5,503 nt of DNA from an uncultured Clostridia bacterium (GTDB lineage: Bacteria > Bacillota > Clostridia > Oscillospirales > Oscillospiraceae), in NCBI GenBank assembly GCA_946006895.1, contig CAMFZO010000108.1:1-5503 (forward strand). Reading direction: 5' to 3'. Every line of letters starts with the position of its first letter. The stretch's first letter is position 1. The notes beneath the pieces are model-generated. The model saw nothing but the letters and a program-made list of their open reading frames with translations. It was not told the origin of the DNA and made no database searches. Shown in pieces: positions 1 to 5,490 of this stretch. The position numbers were made by a program, and so were the translations under genes.

Positions 1-37
1 GTTCTGAACGAAACTGAACAGAAACGGAGAAATTCAT
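1..37 (+). other. Leader of the flavodoxin-like gene with 10-bp-spaced repeats
   Basis: This short edge segment lies upstream of the first gene. CTGAAC occurs at 4-9 and again at 14-19, exactly 10 bp apart, and GTTC-T-GAAC forms a small palindrome at 1-9. The ribosome binding site GGAGA (26-30) lies 7 nt before the ATG at 38. A TGA at 5-7 is in frame with the gene, so the gene does not begin further upstream. No -10/-35 pair can be placed here. The promoter, and any upstream partner gene, lie outside the window. The repeats could be part of an operator, but too little is visible to say. Confidence 0.4.
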
Positions 38-547
38 ATGAAACCGACTGCCATCGTATATACATCCAACACCGGCTACACCGCCGAATACGCCCGTCTG
101 CTGGGTCAAGCAACCGGACTGCCGGTCTATGCTCTCTCCGAGGCATCCGGAAAGCTGAACAGCGGCGCTGCCATCGTCTATCTGGGCTGGCTCATGGCCG
201 GAAAGGTCCAGGGTTACGGGAAAGCCGCAAAACATTATTCCGTACGCGCCGTCTGCGGCGTGGGCATGGGCACGACAGGCTCCCAAATGGAGGACGTGCG
301 CAAGACAAACGCCCTCCCGGCAGATCTGCCGCTTTTCACCCTGCAGGGCGGCTTTGACATGGCAAAGCTCCACGGTATCTACAAATTCATGATGACCGTT
401 ATGGCAAAGACCCTGGGAAAGCGTCTTGCCGGAAAAGCGGACCGCACCGCCGAAGAGGACCGTATGCTGGAGCTGCTGATCCACGGCGGCAGCTGCGTCC
501 GGGAGGAGCATCTGAAAGACGTGCTGGCCTGGTATGAAAGTGTATAG
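38..547 (+). CDS. Flavodoxin-like (flavodoxin domain) protein
   Basis: A 169-residue protein with a flavodoxin-type alpha/beta fold, probably a soluble cytoplasmic FMN-binding electron carrier or small oxidoreductase. After the first beta strand, residues 9-15 (TSNTGYT) match the phosphate-binding loop that holds FMN. A second glycine-containing loop at about 47-60 (VYLGWLMAGK) sits where the flavin ring is usually packed. The segment at 101-124 (LQGGFDMAKL, then a hydrophobic helix) resembles the HemG-like flavodoxin domain group rather than classical short flavodoxins. There is no signal peptide, membrane segment or fused iron-sulphur domain. Length is normal for a single flavodoxin domain. 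The start is supported by GGAGA 7 nt upstream and an in-frame stop before it. The redox partner is unknown, and the next gene converges on it, so context does not help. I am confident of the fold but not of the specific role; protoporphyrinogen oxidase activity is possible but unproven. Confidence 0.85.
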   Translation: MKPTAIVYTSNTGYTAEYARLLGQATGLPVYALSEASGKLNSGAAIVYLGWLMAGKVQGYGKAAKHYSVRAVCGVGMGTTGSQMEDVRKTNALPADLPLFTLQGGFDMAKLHGIYKFMMTVMAKTLGKRLAGKADRTAEEDRMLELLIHGGSCVREEHLKDVLAWYESV

Positions 548-564
548 CCCGCAAAGCAAAACAG

Positions 565-607
565 ACCCGCGTCCCCCAGAACAAGTCTCTGCGGGACGCG
601 GGTTTTT
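565..607. terminator. Bidirectional rho-independent terminator between convergent genes
   Basis: A perfect 11-bp GC-rich stem (ACCCGCGTCCC at 565-575 with GGGACGCGGGT at 593-603) is extended, after one mismatch, by CAGA/TCTG (577-580 with 588-591), leaving a 7-nt loop. The plus-strand side runs directly into TTTTT (603-607), which ends the flavodoxin-like gene 18 nt after its stop codon. Read on the minus strand, the same stem follows the kinase stop codon and is followed by a T-rich stretch (CTGTTTTGCTTTG), so it probably serves both genes. The hairpin fills most of the 62-nt gap between the two stop codons. Confidence 0.9.
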
Positions 608-609
608 CA

Positions 610-1821
610 TTACAAAACGATGCGGAACAGGATGTCCTCGCCGTTGTTGCTGTGGACGGAGATCTTGCCTCCGTGGGCTTCTGCGGTGGCCCTGGCAACA
701 GACAGCCCGATGCCGGTGCCGCCGGAATCGGTGCTGCGGGACTGATCCGGCCGGTAAAAGCGGTCAAAAAGCCGGTTGATGTCGGTGCCCTCCTGCAAAT
801 GGCAGGTATTGTAGACCTCGATGACCGTTCCGTTGTAACGTTTGGCGGCGGTCAGCCGGATCACGCCGCCCTCGTCGGAATATTTCACCGCGTTGTCCAG
901 CAGGATGGACACCATCTGGCAGATGGCGGTACGGTCTCCGCGTAGGGTCAGCCCGTCAGCGATCTCCTGGGAAAACTGCTTCCCCTTTGCCCGTGCCACG
1001 GCGGCAAAGGGCTCCGAAAGCTCCCAGATGGCGTCGGTGAGGGAGAACTCCGTCTTTTCCGGGAAGGGGTTGGCCTCGTCCAACCGGGAAAGGGTGACCA
1101 GGTCCGACACCAGACGGGCCAGGCGCTTGGTCTGGCTCTGGATATTCTCGACCCATTCATTTTCGCCCTCCATGGCCAGAATGTCGGCGCTGGTGGCGAT
1201 GGCGGTGAGAGGGGTTTTGATCTCATGGCCCGCGTCGGTGATAAACTGCTTCTGCTGCTCGATATTCTTCGCGAAGGGCAGAATAGCCCGCTTGGAAAAG
1301 AGCACCACCAGCACAAAAATGGCAAGATAGCTGATGAGCGCCACAGTGCAGGAGACGATCAGCAGGGTCCGCATGCTCTGTATCTCCGTCTCGGCGTTGA
1401 GAAAGACCACGGCGATCCGGTCACCGGATTCCTCCATGGAGAAGCGGTAATTGTCCCGGTAGCCGGAGGTATCCTCGCCCGACAGGACTTCAGCGGCATA
1501 TTCCGCCGCCTGTGCAACGGAGACGGAGGAAATATAATCCTTGGAGATCTGCAGCACGACGCCGTCCGTGGTACACACCACGGAGAAAAAGCGCGTGCGG
1601 AACTGGGCCTCCGAGGAATGTTTGGAGGACGGCAGATTCCACTCTCCCTGAGGCGGCATCTCCCAACGGGTGTAGTCCAGCAGAACATCCAGTGTCTCGT
1701 CCAGATTCTCCGTATTGATCTTGTAATACCAAAGGTTCATAGCGGCCAGCAGTAGGAAAAGCACCACAAAAATGGCAGCCATGGCTGACAGGATGAACCG
1801 CCAGCGCATTTTTTTCAGCAT
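610..1821 (-). CDS. Membrane sensor histidine kinase
   Basis: A 403-residue membrane sensor kinase that should autophosphorylate and pass phosphate to the adjacent response regulator. Transmembrane helix 1 is at about 9-30. An extracytoplasmic region of about 120 residues (31-151) follows, possibly a small PAS-like fold, and then transmembrane helix 2 at about 152-176. The phospho-acceptor is His199 in GHEIKTPL. The ATPase domain shows the N box (ILLDNAVKYS, Asn310), the F-box region (LFDRFYRPD, 351-359) and the G2 box (GGTGIGLSVA, 367-376). The G1 box is unusual: Asn-Thr-Cys (338-340) replaces the usual Asp-x-Gly. No clear HAMP domain is visible, as the linker from helix 2 to the His box is short. 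The ATG at 1821 is chosen because GGAGG (1829-1833) lies 7 nt upstream. The open frame extends further upstream only inside the regulator gene. It overlaps that gene by 7 nt, implying translational coupling. The sensed signal cannot be predicted. Confidence 0.92.
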   Translation of the reverse strand: MLKKMRWRFILSAMAAIFVVLFLLLAAMNLWYYKINTENLDETLDVLLDYTRWEMPPQGEWNLPSSKHSSEAQFRTRFFSVVCTTDGVVLQISKDYISSVSVAQAAEYAAEVLSGEDTSGYRDNYRFSMEESGDRIAVVFLNAETEIQSMRTLLIVSCTVALISYLAIFVLVVLFSKRAILPFAKNIEQQKQFITDAGHEIKTPLTAIATSADILAMEGENEWVENIQSQTKRLARLVSDLVTLSRLDEANPFPEKTEFSLTDAIWELSEPFAAVARAKGKQFSQEIADGLTLRGDRTAICQMVSILLDNAVKYSDEGGVIRLTAAKRYNGTVIEVYNTCHLQEGTDINRLFDRFYRPDQSRSTDSGGTGIGLSVARATAEAHGGKISVHSNNGEDILFRIVL

Positions 1822-2492
1822 TTCAGCGCCTCCAATGCGTAGCCCGCGCCGCGGATGGTACGAATCTCGATGTCCGCGCTGATCTGCTTGAGTTTTTTGC
1901 GCAGGAAGCCGATGTAGGTCCATACCACGTCCATGTCGGCATCGGAATCCAGGCCCCATATCTTATCCATGATATGCTCCGTGGAGAACACGTAGCCCGG
2001 ATTGCGCAGGAAAAGCTCCATGACCTGAAATTCCTTGTTGTTCAGGCGCACGGATTGCTCCCCGCAGGAGAGGACATACTGGCCGCAGTCCAAAACGGTG
2101 TTTCCCAGACGGAGGGTGACAGAGGCGTAATTTCCGCTTCTGCGGCAGAGGGCACGGACCCGCGCCAGAAATTCGCTGGTGGCGAAGGGCTTGGGCAGAT
2201 AGTCGTCCGCACCGGCATCCAGACCCGCCACCCGGTCCTCGACCTCTCCCTTGGCGGTGAGAAACAGGGCCGGTGTGTTCACGCCCTGCTGTCTTGCCTC
2301 CCGCAGGACCGAAATGCCGTCCCTGCCGGGCATCATAATGTCCAGAATCAGCGCGTCATAACAGCTATGCAGGATATAATCCAGGGCGTCGCTGCCGTTG
2401 TGAACCATGTCCACGGCATATTTATTCCGCTCCAGCACGACCTTCAGGGCCTTGGCGATGGAGATCTCATCCTCGGCGATCAAAACACGCAT
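1815..2492 (-). CDS. OmpR/PhoB-family response regulator
   Basis: A 225-residue DNA-binding response regulator, the likely partner of the kinase that overlaps its 3' end. The receiver domain (1-115) has the acidic pocket Glu7/Asp8, phospho-acceptor Asp51 (LILDIMMPG), switch Thr79 (FLTAKG) and Lys101 in YLPKPF, so every residue needed for phosphorylation is present. The C-terminal winged helix (about 125-222) shows LNNKEFQVMELFLRNPG, the recognition-helix segment VVWTYIGFLRKKL and the terminal hairpin IRTIRGAGYAL, all typical of OmpR/PhoB proteins. The ATG at 2492 is preferred: AAAGGAG (2501-2507) lies 8 nt upstream, whereas the GTG three codons earlier (2499-2501) overlaps that binding site. 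Length is standard for the family. An inverted repeat around the putative promoter just upstream suggests autoregulation. Target genes are unknown. Confidence 0.95.
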   Translation of the reverse strand: MRVLIAEDEISIAKALKVVLERNKYAVDMVHNGSDALDYILHSCYDALILDIMMPGRDGISVLREARQQGVNTPALFLTAKGEVEDRVAGLDAGADDYLPKPFATSEFLARVRALCRRSGNYASVTLRLGNTVLDCGQYVLSCGEQSVRLNNKEFQVMELFLRNPGYVFSTEHIMDKIWGLDSDADMDVVWTYIGFLRKKLKQISADIEIRTIRGAGYALEALKC

Positions 2493-2505
2493 GCGAACCA
2501 CTCCT

Positions 2506-2539
2506 TTGGTTTCTGTATACCACCCTCACCCGAAACCAA
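2506..2539 (-). promoter_or_regulatory. Putative extended -10 promoter of the two-component operon, framed by an 8-bp inverted repeat
   Basis: In the 65-nt gap between the aminopeptidase stop and the regulator start, the minus strand carries TGG-TATACA (2522-2514), an extended -10 box. No convincing -35 lies 17 bp upstream. Perfect 8-bp arms TTGGTTTC/GAAACCAA occupy 2506-2513 and 2532-2539, enclosing the -10. The downstream arm touches the expected start site (about 2507) and the first bases of the ribosome binding site AAAGGAG (2501-2507). A protein bound here would block the promoter. The arms could instead form a weak mRNA hairpin in read-through transcripts from the aminopeptidase. The inverted repeat is directly visible; the promoter and operator roles are inferred. 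Confidence 0.5.
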
Positions 2540-2557
2540 GTTGAAAAACGGGTCGTT

Positions 2558-3781
2558 TCAGAACGCCCAGTTGCCCTTGCGGAAGATGGGGACGGTCTTT
2601 CCGTCGCGGGTGACGGCGTCAATGTCCAGGTCGGCCGAGCCGATCATAAAGTCCTCATGGATCATGGAGTCGTTGACGCCCATCTTGCGGCATTCCTCAA
2701 GGGTGTACTTTTCAAAGTCCTTGATGGTGTCGGCAAAGCCCATGCCCAGGGCCAGATGGCAGGCGGCGTTCTCGTCAAAGAGGGTTTCATAGAACAGCAG
2801 GCCGGACTTCTGGATGGGGGAATCATAGGGCACCAGGGCACATTCGCCCAGATAGGCCGCGCCCTCGTCCATGGAAATGAGCTTTTTCAGCAGCTCCTCG
2901 TTCTTTTCCGCGTGGACCTCCACGGCCTTGCCGCCCTCAAAGCGGACGGAGAAATTCTCGATGAGCTGGCTCTGGTAGGACAAGGGCTTGGTGGAGTAGA
3001 CGATACCCTCGGCTTTGCCCCGCATGGGAGAGATAAAGACCTCCTCCGTGGGGATATTGGGGTTAAAGAAGATGTTGTTCAGCGAGTATTCGCCGCCGCC
3101 CTTAAATTCGGCCTCGGGGATCATGCCGACCCGCAGATCCGTGCCGTTGCTGCTCTTGTAGACCAGCGTCTCGATGTTCAGGCTGTTGAGATAGGCGCAG
3201 CGGGCAGCCAGATCGTCGTTGTGGGCTTTCCAGGCTGCGATGGGGTCCTCGTCGACGCGGGAAGCATCCAGGATCGCCTCCCACAGCTTTTCCACCGCCT
3301 GAGCCTTGCTCAGGTTGGGGAACAGCTTTTTCGCCCAGGCGACGCCGGGCACAGCGGCGATACACCACTGGTACTTGTTCTCGAGCTGGTCCCGGTAGGG
3401 CTTGATAACCTTGTATTTGGCCTGCTGAGCCTTGGCCATCTTCTCCTGGTTGACGCCCTTCATGCCGTCAGGATCCTCGGAAACCAGGTAGATGCGGCAG
3501 GGGATCTCGTCGACATAGTGCTTCCAGCGGGCTTCCTCCCAGTCGGCGATAGTGCCCAGGTTTTTCTGACTGCGCCAGCGGACCTGGATCTTGTCCAACG
3601 GCTGATAGCACCAGTCCACGACGACCCGCTTGGCACCGGCGCGGTAGCACTCCTCCGCCACCATCTTGACAAATTCCGGCTGATCCAGCTCGGCAACGAT
3701 AAAGACCTCCTGGCCCTTCTGCACGTTGACGCCCATGGTGGCGATGAGCTTGGCATAGCTTCTGAGTACGGTTTTTTTCAT
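2558..3781 (-). CDS. M29-family metallo-aminopeptidase
   Basis: A 407-residue cytoplasmic aminopeptidase of peptidase family M29 (thermophilic AmpT / staphylococcal AmpS type), which removes N-terminal residues from peptides using two metal ions, usually as a dimer. Full length matches the family (about 400-415). The N-terminal half carries the typical opening YAKLIATMGVNVQKGQ and the middle contains TDLRVGM. The C-terminal half holds the likely metal ligands Glu247 (NIPTEEVF), Glu313 (LGECALV), Glu337 and His342 (LFDENAACHLALG), and His375 and Asp377 (MIHEDFMIG). Their spacing fits my recollection of the family. Phe349 lies where I expect a conserved Tyr. There is no signal peptide. The ATG at 3781 has AAAGGAG (3789-3795) 7 nt upstream and its own promoter. 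The gene precedes the two-component pair on the same strand with no strong terminator between, so read-through is possible. Probable role: peptide turnover for amino-acid supply. Confidence 0.93.
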   Translation of the reverse strand: MKKTVLRSYAKLIATMGVNVQKGQEVFIVAELDQPEFVKMVAEECYRAGAKRVVVDWCYQPLDKIQVRWRSQKNLGTIADWEEARWKHYVDEIPCRIYLVSEDPDGMKGVNQEKMAKAQQAKYKVIKPYRDQLENKYQWCIAAVPGVAWAKKLFPNLSKAQAVEKLWEAILDASRVDEDPIAAWKAHNDDLAARCAYLNSLNIETLVYKSSNGTDLRVGMIPEAEFKGGGEYSLNNIFFNPNIPTEEVFISPMRGKAEGIVYSTKPLSYQSQLIENFSVRFEGGKAVEVHAEKNEELLKKLISMDEGAAYLGECALVPYDSPIQKSGLLFYETLFDENAACHLALGMGFADTIKDFEKYTLEECRKMGVNDSMIHEDFMIGSADLDIDAVTRDGKTVPIFRKGNWAF

Positions 3782-3810
3782 GTTCGATCTCCTTTGTTGA
3801 TGTTTTCTTC

Positions 3811-3839
3811 ATTGTAGCAGAGTTTCCCCTGTATTTCAA
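3811..3839 (-). promoter_or_regulatory. Sigma-70/SigA-type promoter of the aminopeptidase gene
   Basis: On the minus strand, TTGAAA (3839-3834) and TACAAT (3816-3811) are separated by exactly 17 bp. The -10 is extended, preceded by TGC. The predicted start is near 3804, giving a leader of about 23 nt that contains the ribosome binding site. Its -35 box is only 2 bp from that of the divergent promoter, so two polymerases could hardly occupy both at once. Confidence 0.75.
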
Positions 3840-3841
3840 CC

Positions 3842-3870
3842 TTGCAAAACAGCGAATATGTGGTTAGAAT
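3842..3870 (+). promoter_or_regulatory. Sigma-70/SigA-type promoter of the methyltransferase-acetyltransferase operon
   Basis: TTGCAA (3842-3847) and TAGAAT (3865-3870) are separated by exactly 17 bp. The -10 matches consensus at five of six positions and the -35 at four of six. The predicted start is near 3877, leaving a leader of only about 17 nt before the ATG at 3894. That leaves no room for a SAM riboswitch or T-box, so any control must act at the promoter. Confidence 0.7.
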
Positions 3871-3893
3871 AGAAGAAAACCAAGGAGGCAGCT

Positions 3894-4766
3894 ATGAACA
3901 GAGAAGAATTTGCCGTCCTGTGCAGTACCCGTCCCCTTTTGCTTGACGGTGCCACAGGTTCCAATCTGATGAAGCGGGGGATGCCCCGGGGCGTCTGCAC
4001 GGAGTTGTGGATCGACGCCCATCCGGAGATTTTGCTGGATTTGCAGCGGGAATATGTAGCCGCAGGCTCGGATATTATCTACGCGCCCACCTTTTCCGCC
4101 AACCGCCGCACGCTGGATCGGGAGGGTCTGGGGGATCGTGTGGGAGAGCTGAACCGGCGTCTGGTCGCCCTTTCCCGGCAGGCTGCCGGCGGCAAGGCGC
4201 TGGTGGCAGGCGATATGACCACCACCGGCGTCCCGCTGGAGCCCAACGGCCCCATGGAATACAACCGTCTCCATGAGATCTACCGGGAGCAGGCCGCCGC
4301 TCTGGCCGAGGGTGGAGCGGACCTGATCGTCATTGAGACCATGCTGGGCATCGACGAGACCGCCGTCGCCCTGGAAGCCGCGCTGGAGGTCTGCGACCTG
4401 CCCGTTTTGTGCAGTCTGACGGTTCAGTCCGACGGCTCTGCCTACTTTGGCGGCAACTGTGTCGATGCGGTAGAGGAGCTGCAGGAGCTGGGCGCGTCGG
4501 CGGCAGGGATCAACTGCTCCTGTGGGCCGGAACAGTTGGTCAGCCTGGTGCGCAACATGAAAGCCGTCGCCAGAATCCCCCTGCTGGTCAAGCCCAACGC
4601 CGGAATGCCCGCCATTTCCGACGACGGCGAGGCAGTCTATCCCATGACGGCAACAGAATTTGCCGCCCATATGCAGGTGCTGCTGGAGGCAGGCGCGCAC
4701 CTGATCGGCGGCTGCTGCGGCACAACGCCGGAATTTATCGCGGAGATGAAAAGAGAATTGCTATGA
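3894..4766 (+). CDS. Single-domain homocysteine S-methyltransferase family protein
   Basis: A 290-residue protein of the homocysteine S-methyltransferase family, which transfers a methyl group to homocysteine-zinc thiolate to make methionine. It opens with LLDGATGSNL (16-25), has APTFSAN (64-70), and shows the zinc-binding cysteines Cys208 (GINCSCG) and Cys274/Cys275 (IGGCCGTTP). KPNAGMP is at 233-239. The sequence resembles the N-terminal module of cobalamin-dependent methionine synthase (MetH), but the folate, cobalamin and reactivation domains are absent and the frame ends normally. The methyl donor is therefore unknown: it may be a separately encoded corrinoid protein or a small donor such as S-methylmethionine. 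AAGGAGG (3882-3888) lies 5 nt before the ATG. The next gene overlaps its stop by 4 nt. I am confident of the family, less so of the physiological reaction. Confidence 0.9.
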   Translation: MNREEFAVLCSTRPLLLDGATGSNLMKRGMPRGVCTELWIDAHPEILLDLQREYVAAGSDIIYAPTFSANRRTLDREGLGDRVGELNRRLVALSRQAAGGKALVAGDMTTTGVPLEPNGPMEYNRLHEIYREQAAALAEGGADLIVIETMLGIDETAVALEAALEVCDLPVLCSLTVQSDGSAYFGGNCVDAVEELQELGASAAGINCSCGPEQLVSLVRNMKAVARIPLLVKPNAGMPAISDDGEAVYPMTATEFAAHMQVLLEAGAHLIGGCCGTTPEFIAEMKRELL

Positions 4767-5443
4767 CACTGACAAAAGAAAACGTCGATCTGTATGAGCT
4801 TCTGCGCCGCGAGGGCGGTTCCCTGCTGTATGAGGGCGCAGAGGGCTGTGTTGTGCGGGAGCAGGGCAAGGGCTCCGTTCTGACGGATATCCTGAATGGC
4901 GCGGCCCTGTGCCGTGTCCTGCGGAGTCTGGAGCTTCCCGATTTTTGGCAGATCACGGTCAAGAGCACGGACGCCCGCCGCGCCGTTAATGAGGCTTTCG
5001 GCTTTACCGGGGAGAATCCCTGCTCCCAGTGGATGTATGTTTCCGACCGGCCGCCGGTGCAGACGCCCCACGACATCCGCCCGCTGACCCCGGAATACGC
5101 CCAGCAGGCCGCCTCCTATTACCATCTGGTAGACAACAGCCTCTCCTACCTGCGCAAGCGCATTGCTGCCGGCCGGATGTGGGGCCTGTTTGAAGGTGGC
5201 AAGCTGGCCGGCTTCATTGGCACCCATCCCGAGGGTGCCATCGGCATGTTGGAGATCCTCCCCGAATACCGCCGCAAGGGCTACGGCTATGCACTGGAGG
5301 CCTTTCTCATCGACTGGCATCTGCAGCGCGGCTGGCATCCCTACTGCCACGTCGTCGACGGCAACGAGGCCTCCCTGCATTTGCAGAAGCGTCTGGGCAT
5401 GGAGCAGGCCGCCCTCCCCGCCATCTGGGCCTGGAAGGAATAG
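4763..5443 (+). CDS. GNAT-family N-acetyltransferase with an extra N-terminal half
   Basis: A 226-residue acyltransferase of the GNAT superfamily, expected to transfer an acetyl group from acetyl-CoA to an amine; the substrate is unknown. The catalytic half is at about 104-226. It has MLEILPEYRRKGYGYALEAF (162-181) with the acetyl-CoA pyrophosphate loop Arg170-Arg-Lys-Gly-Tyr-Gly175, then the closing motif NEASLHLQKRLGM (201-213). Residues 1-95 form a separate segment lacking that loop but ending in ARRAVNEAFGF (71-81), which resembles the closing motif of a GNAT domain, so it may be a degenerate second copy, as in GLYAT/FR47-like proteins. The ATG at 4763 overlaps the upstream stop codon in ATGA. 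Only a weak AAGAGA (4751-4756) precedes it, so translation probably depends on coupling. The open frame extends further upstream only inside the methyltransferase gene. Confidence 0.85.
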   Translation: MTLTKENVDLYELLRREGGSLLYEGAEGCVVREQGKGSVLTDILNGAALCRVLRSLELPDFWQITVKSTDARRAVNEAFGFTGENPCSQWMYVSDRPPVQTPHDIRPLTPEYAQQAASYYHLVDNSLSYLRKRIAAGRMWGLFEGGKLAGFIGTHPEGAIGMLEILPEYRRKGYGYALEAFLIDWHLQRGWHPYCHVVDGNEASLHLQKRLGMEQAALPAIWAWKE

Positions 5444-5464
5444 AGTATCTTATACTAGAATCTG

Positions 5465-5489
5465 ATAAAAAGGTTTAAAACCTTTTTAT
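5465..5489. terminator. AT-rich palindromic terminator after the acetyltransferase
   Basis: A perfect 12-bp palindrome with a single central base (arms 5465-5476 and 5478-5489) begins 21 nt after the acetyltransferase stop. An A-tract (5467-5471), a GGTT/AACC core and TTTTT (5483-5487) give the A-stem-T arrangement of a two-way terminator. The GC core is short, so strength is uncertain. It probably ends the plus-strand operon and could also end a minus-strand gene beyond the window. Confidence 0.55.
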
Positions 5490-5490
5490 A

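Larger units (their letters stand above)
3802..3880. repeat. 9-bp inverted repeat spanning the divergent promoter pair
   Basis: GTTTTCTTC at 3802-3810 and GAAGAAAAC at 3872-3880 are perfect reverse complements. Their axis (3841) falls at the gap between the two back-to-back -35 boxes. Each arm lies next to a -10 box and covers the expected start-site region, so both transcripts would begin within nearly the same sequence. The arms are 61 nt apart, too far for one ordinary dimer to touch both directly. This could be a pair of operator half-sites, a preferred initiation sequence, or chance in an A/T-rich stretch. Confidence 0.5.

Noticed and set aside
1822..1959. N-terminal extension of the kinase by 46 residues
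   Set aside because: It overlaps the regulator coding region in another frame. The arginine- and histidine-rich extension does not look like a sensor N-terminus, and GGAGG supports the ATG at 1821.
2493..2501. GTG start of the regulator at 2501
   Set aside because: The GTG overlaps the AAAGGAG ribosome binding site, while the ATG at 2492 sits at the proper distance.
2544..2558. Terminator after the aminopeptidase
   Set aside because: Minus-strand AAACG-ACC-CGTTT is only a 5-bp, weak hairpin followed by two further T; too weak to call.
1974..2792. 272-codon plus-strand frame across the regulator and aminopeptidase 3' end
   Set aside because: It crosses two real minus-strand genes and the promoter gap, and shows no domain.
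2657..3817. 386-codon open frame on the plus strand opposite the aminopeptidase
   Set aside because: It lies antisense to a well-supported M29 gene, has no recognisable motif or ribosome binding site, and is explained by GC-rich third positions on the other strand.
3782..3893. Riboswitch or T-box in the divergent gap
   Set aside because: Both predicted leaders are under 25 nt and no conserved RNA core is present.
3864..4700. 278-codon open frame opposite the homocysteine methyltransferase
   Set aside because: It is fully antisense to a gene with clear zinc-site motifs; its composition is that of a shadow frame.
5451..5456. TATACT as a plus-strand -10 box near the right edge
   Set aside because: No -35-like hexamer lies 16-18 bp upstream, and no gene start is visible downstream before the window ends.
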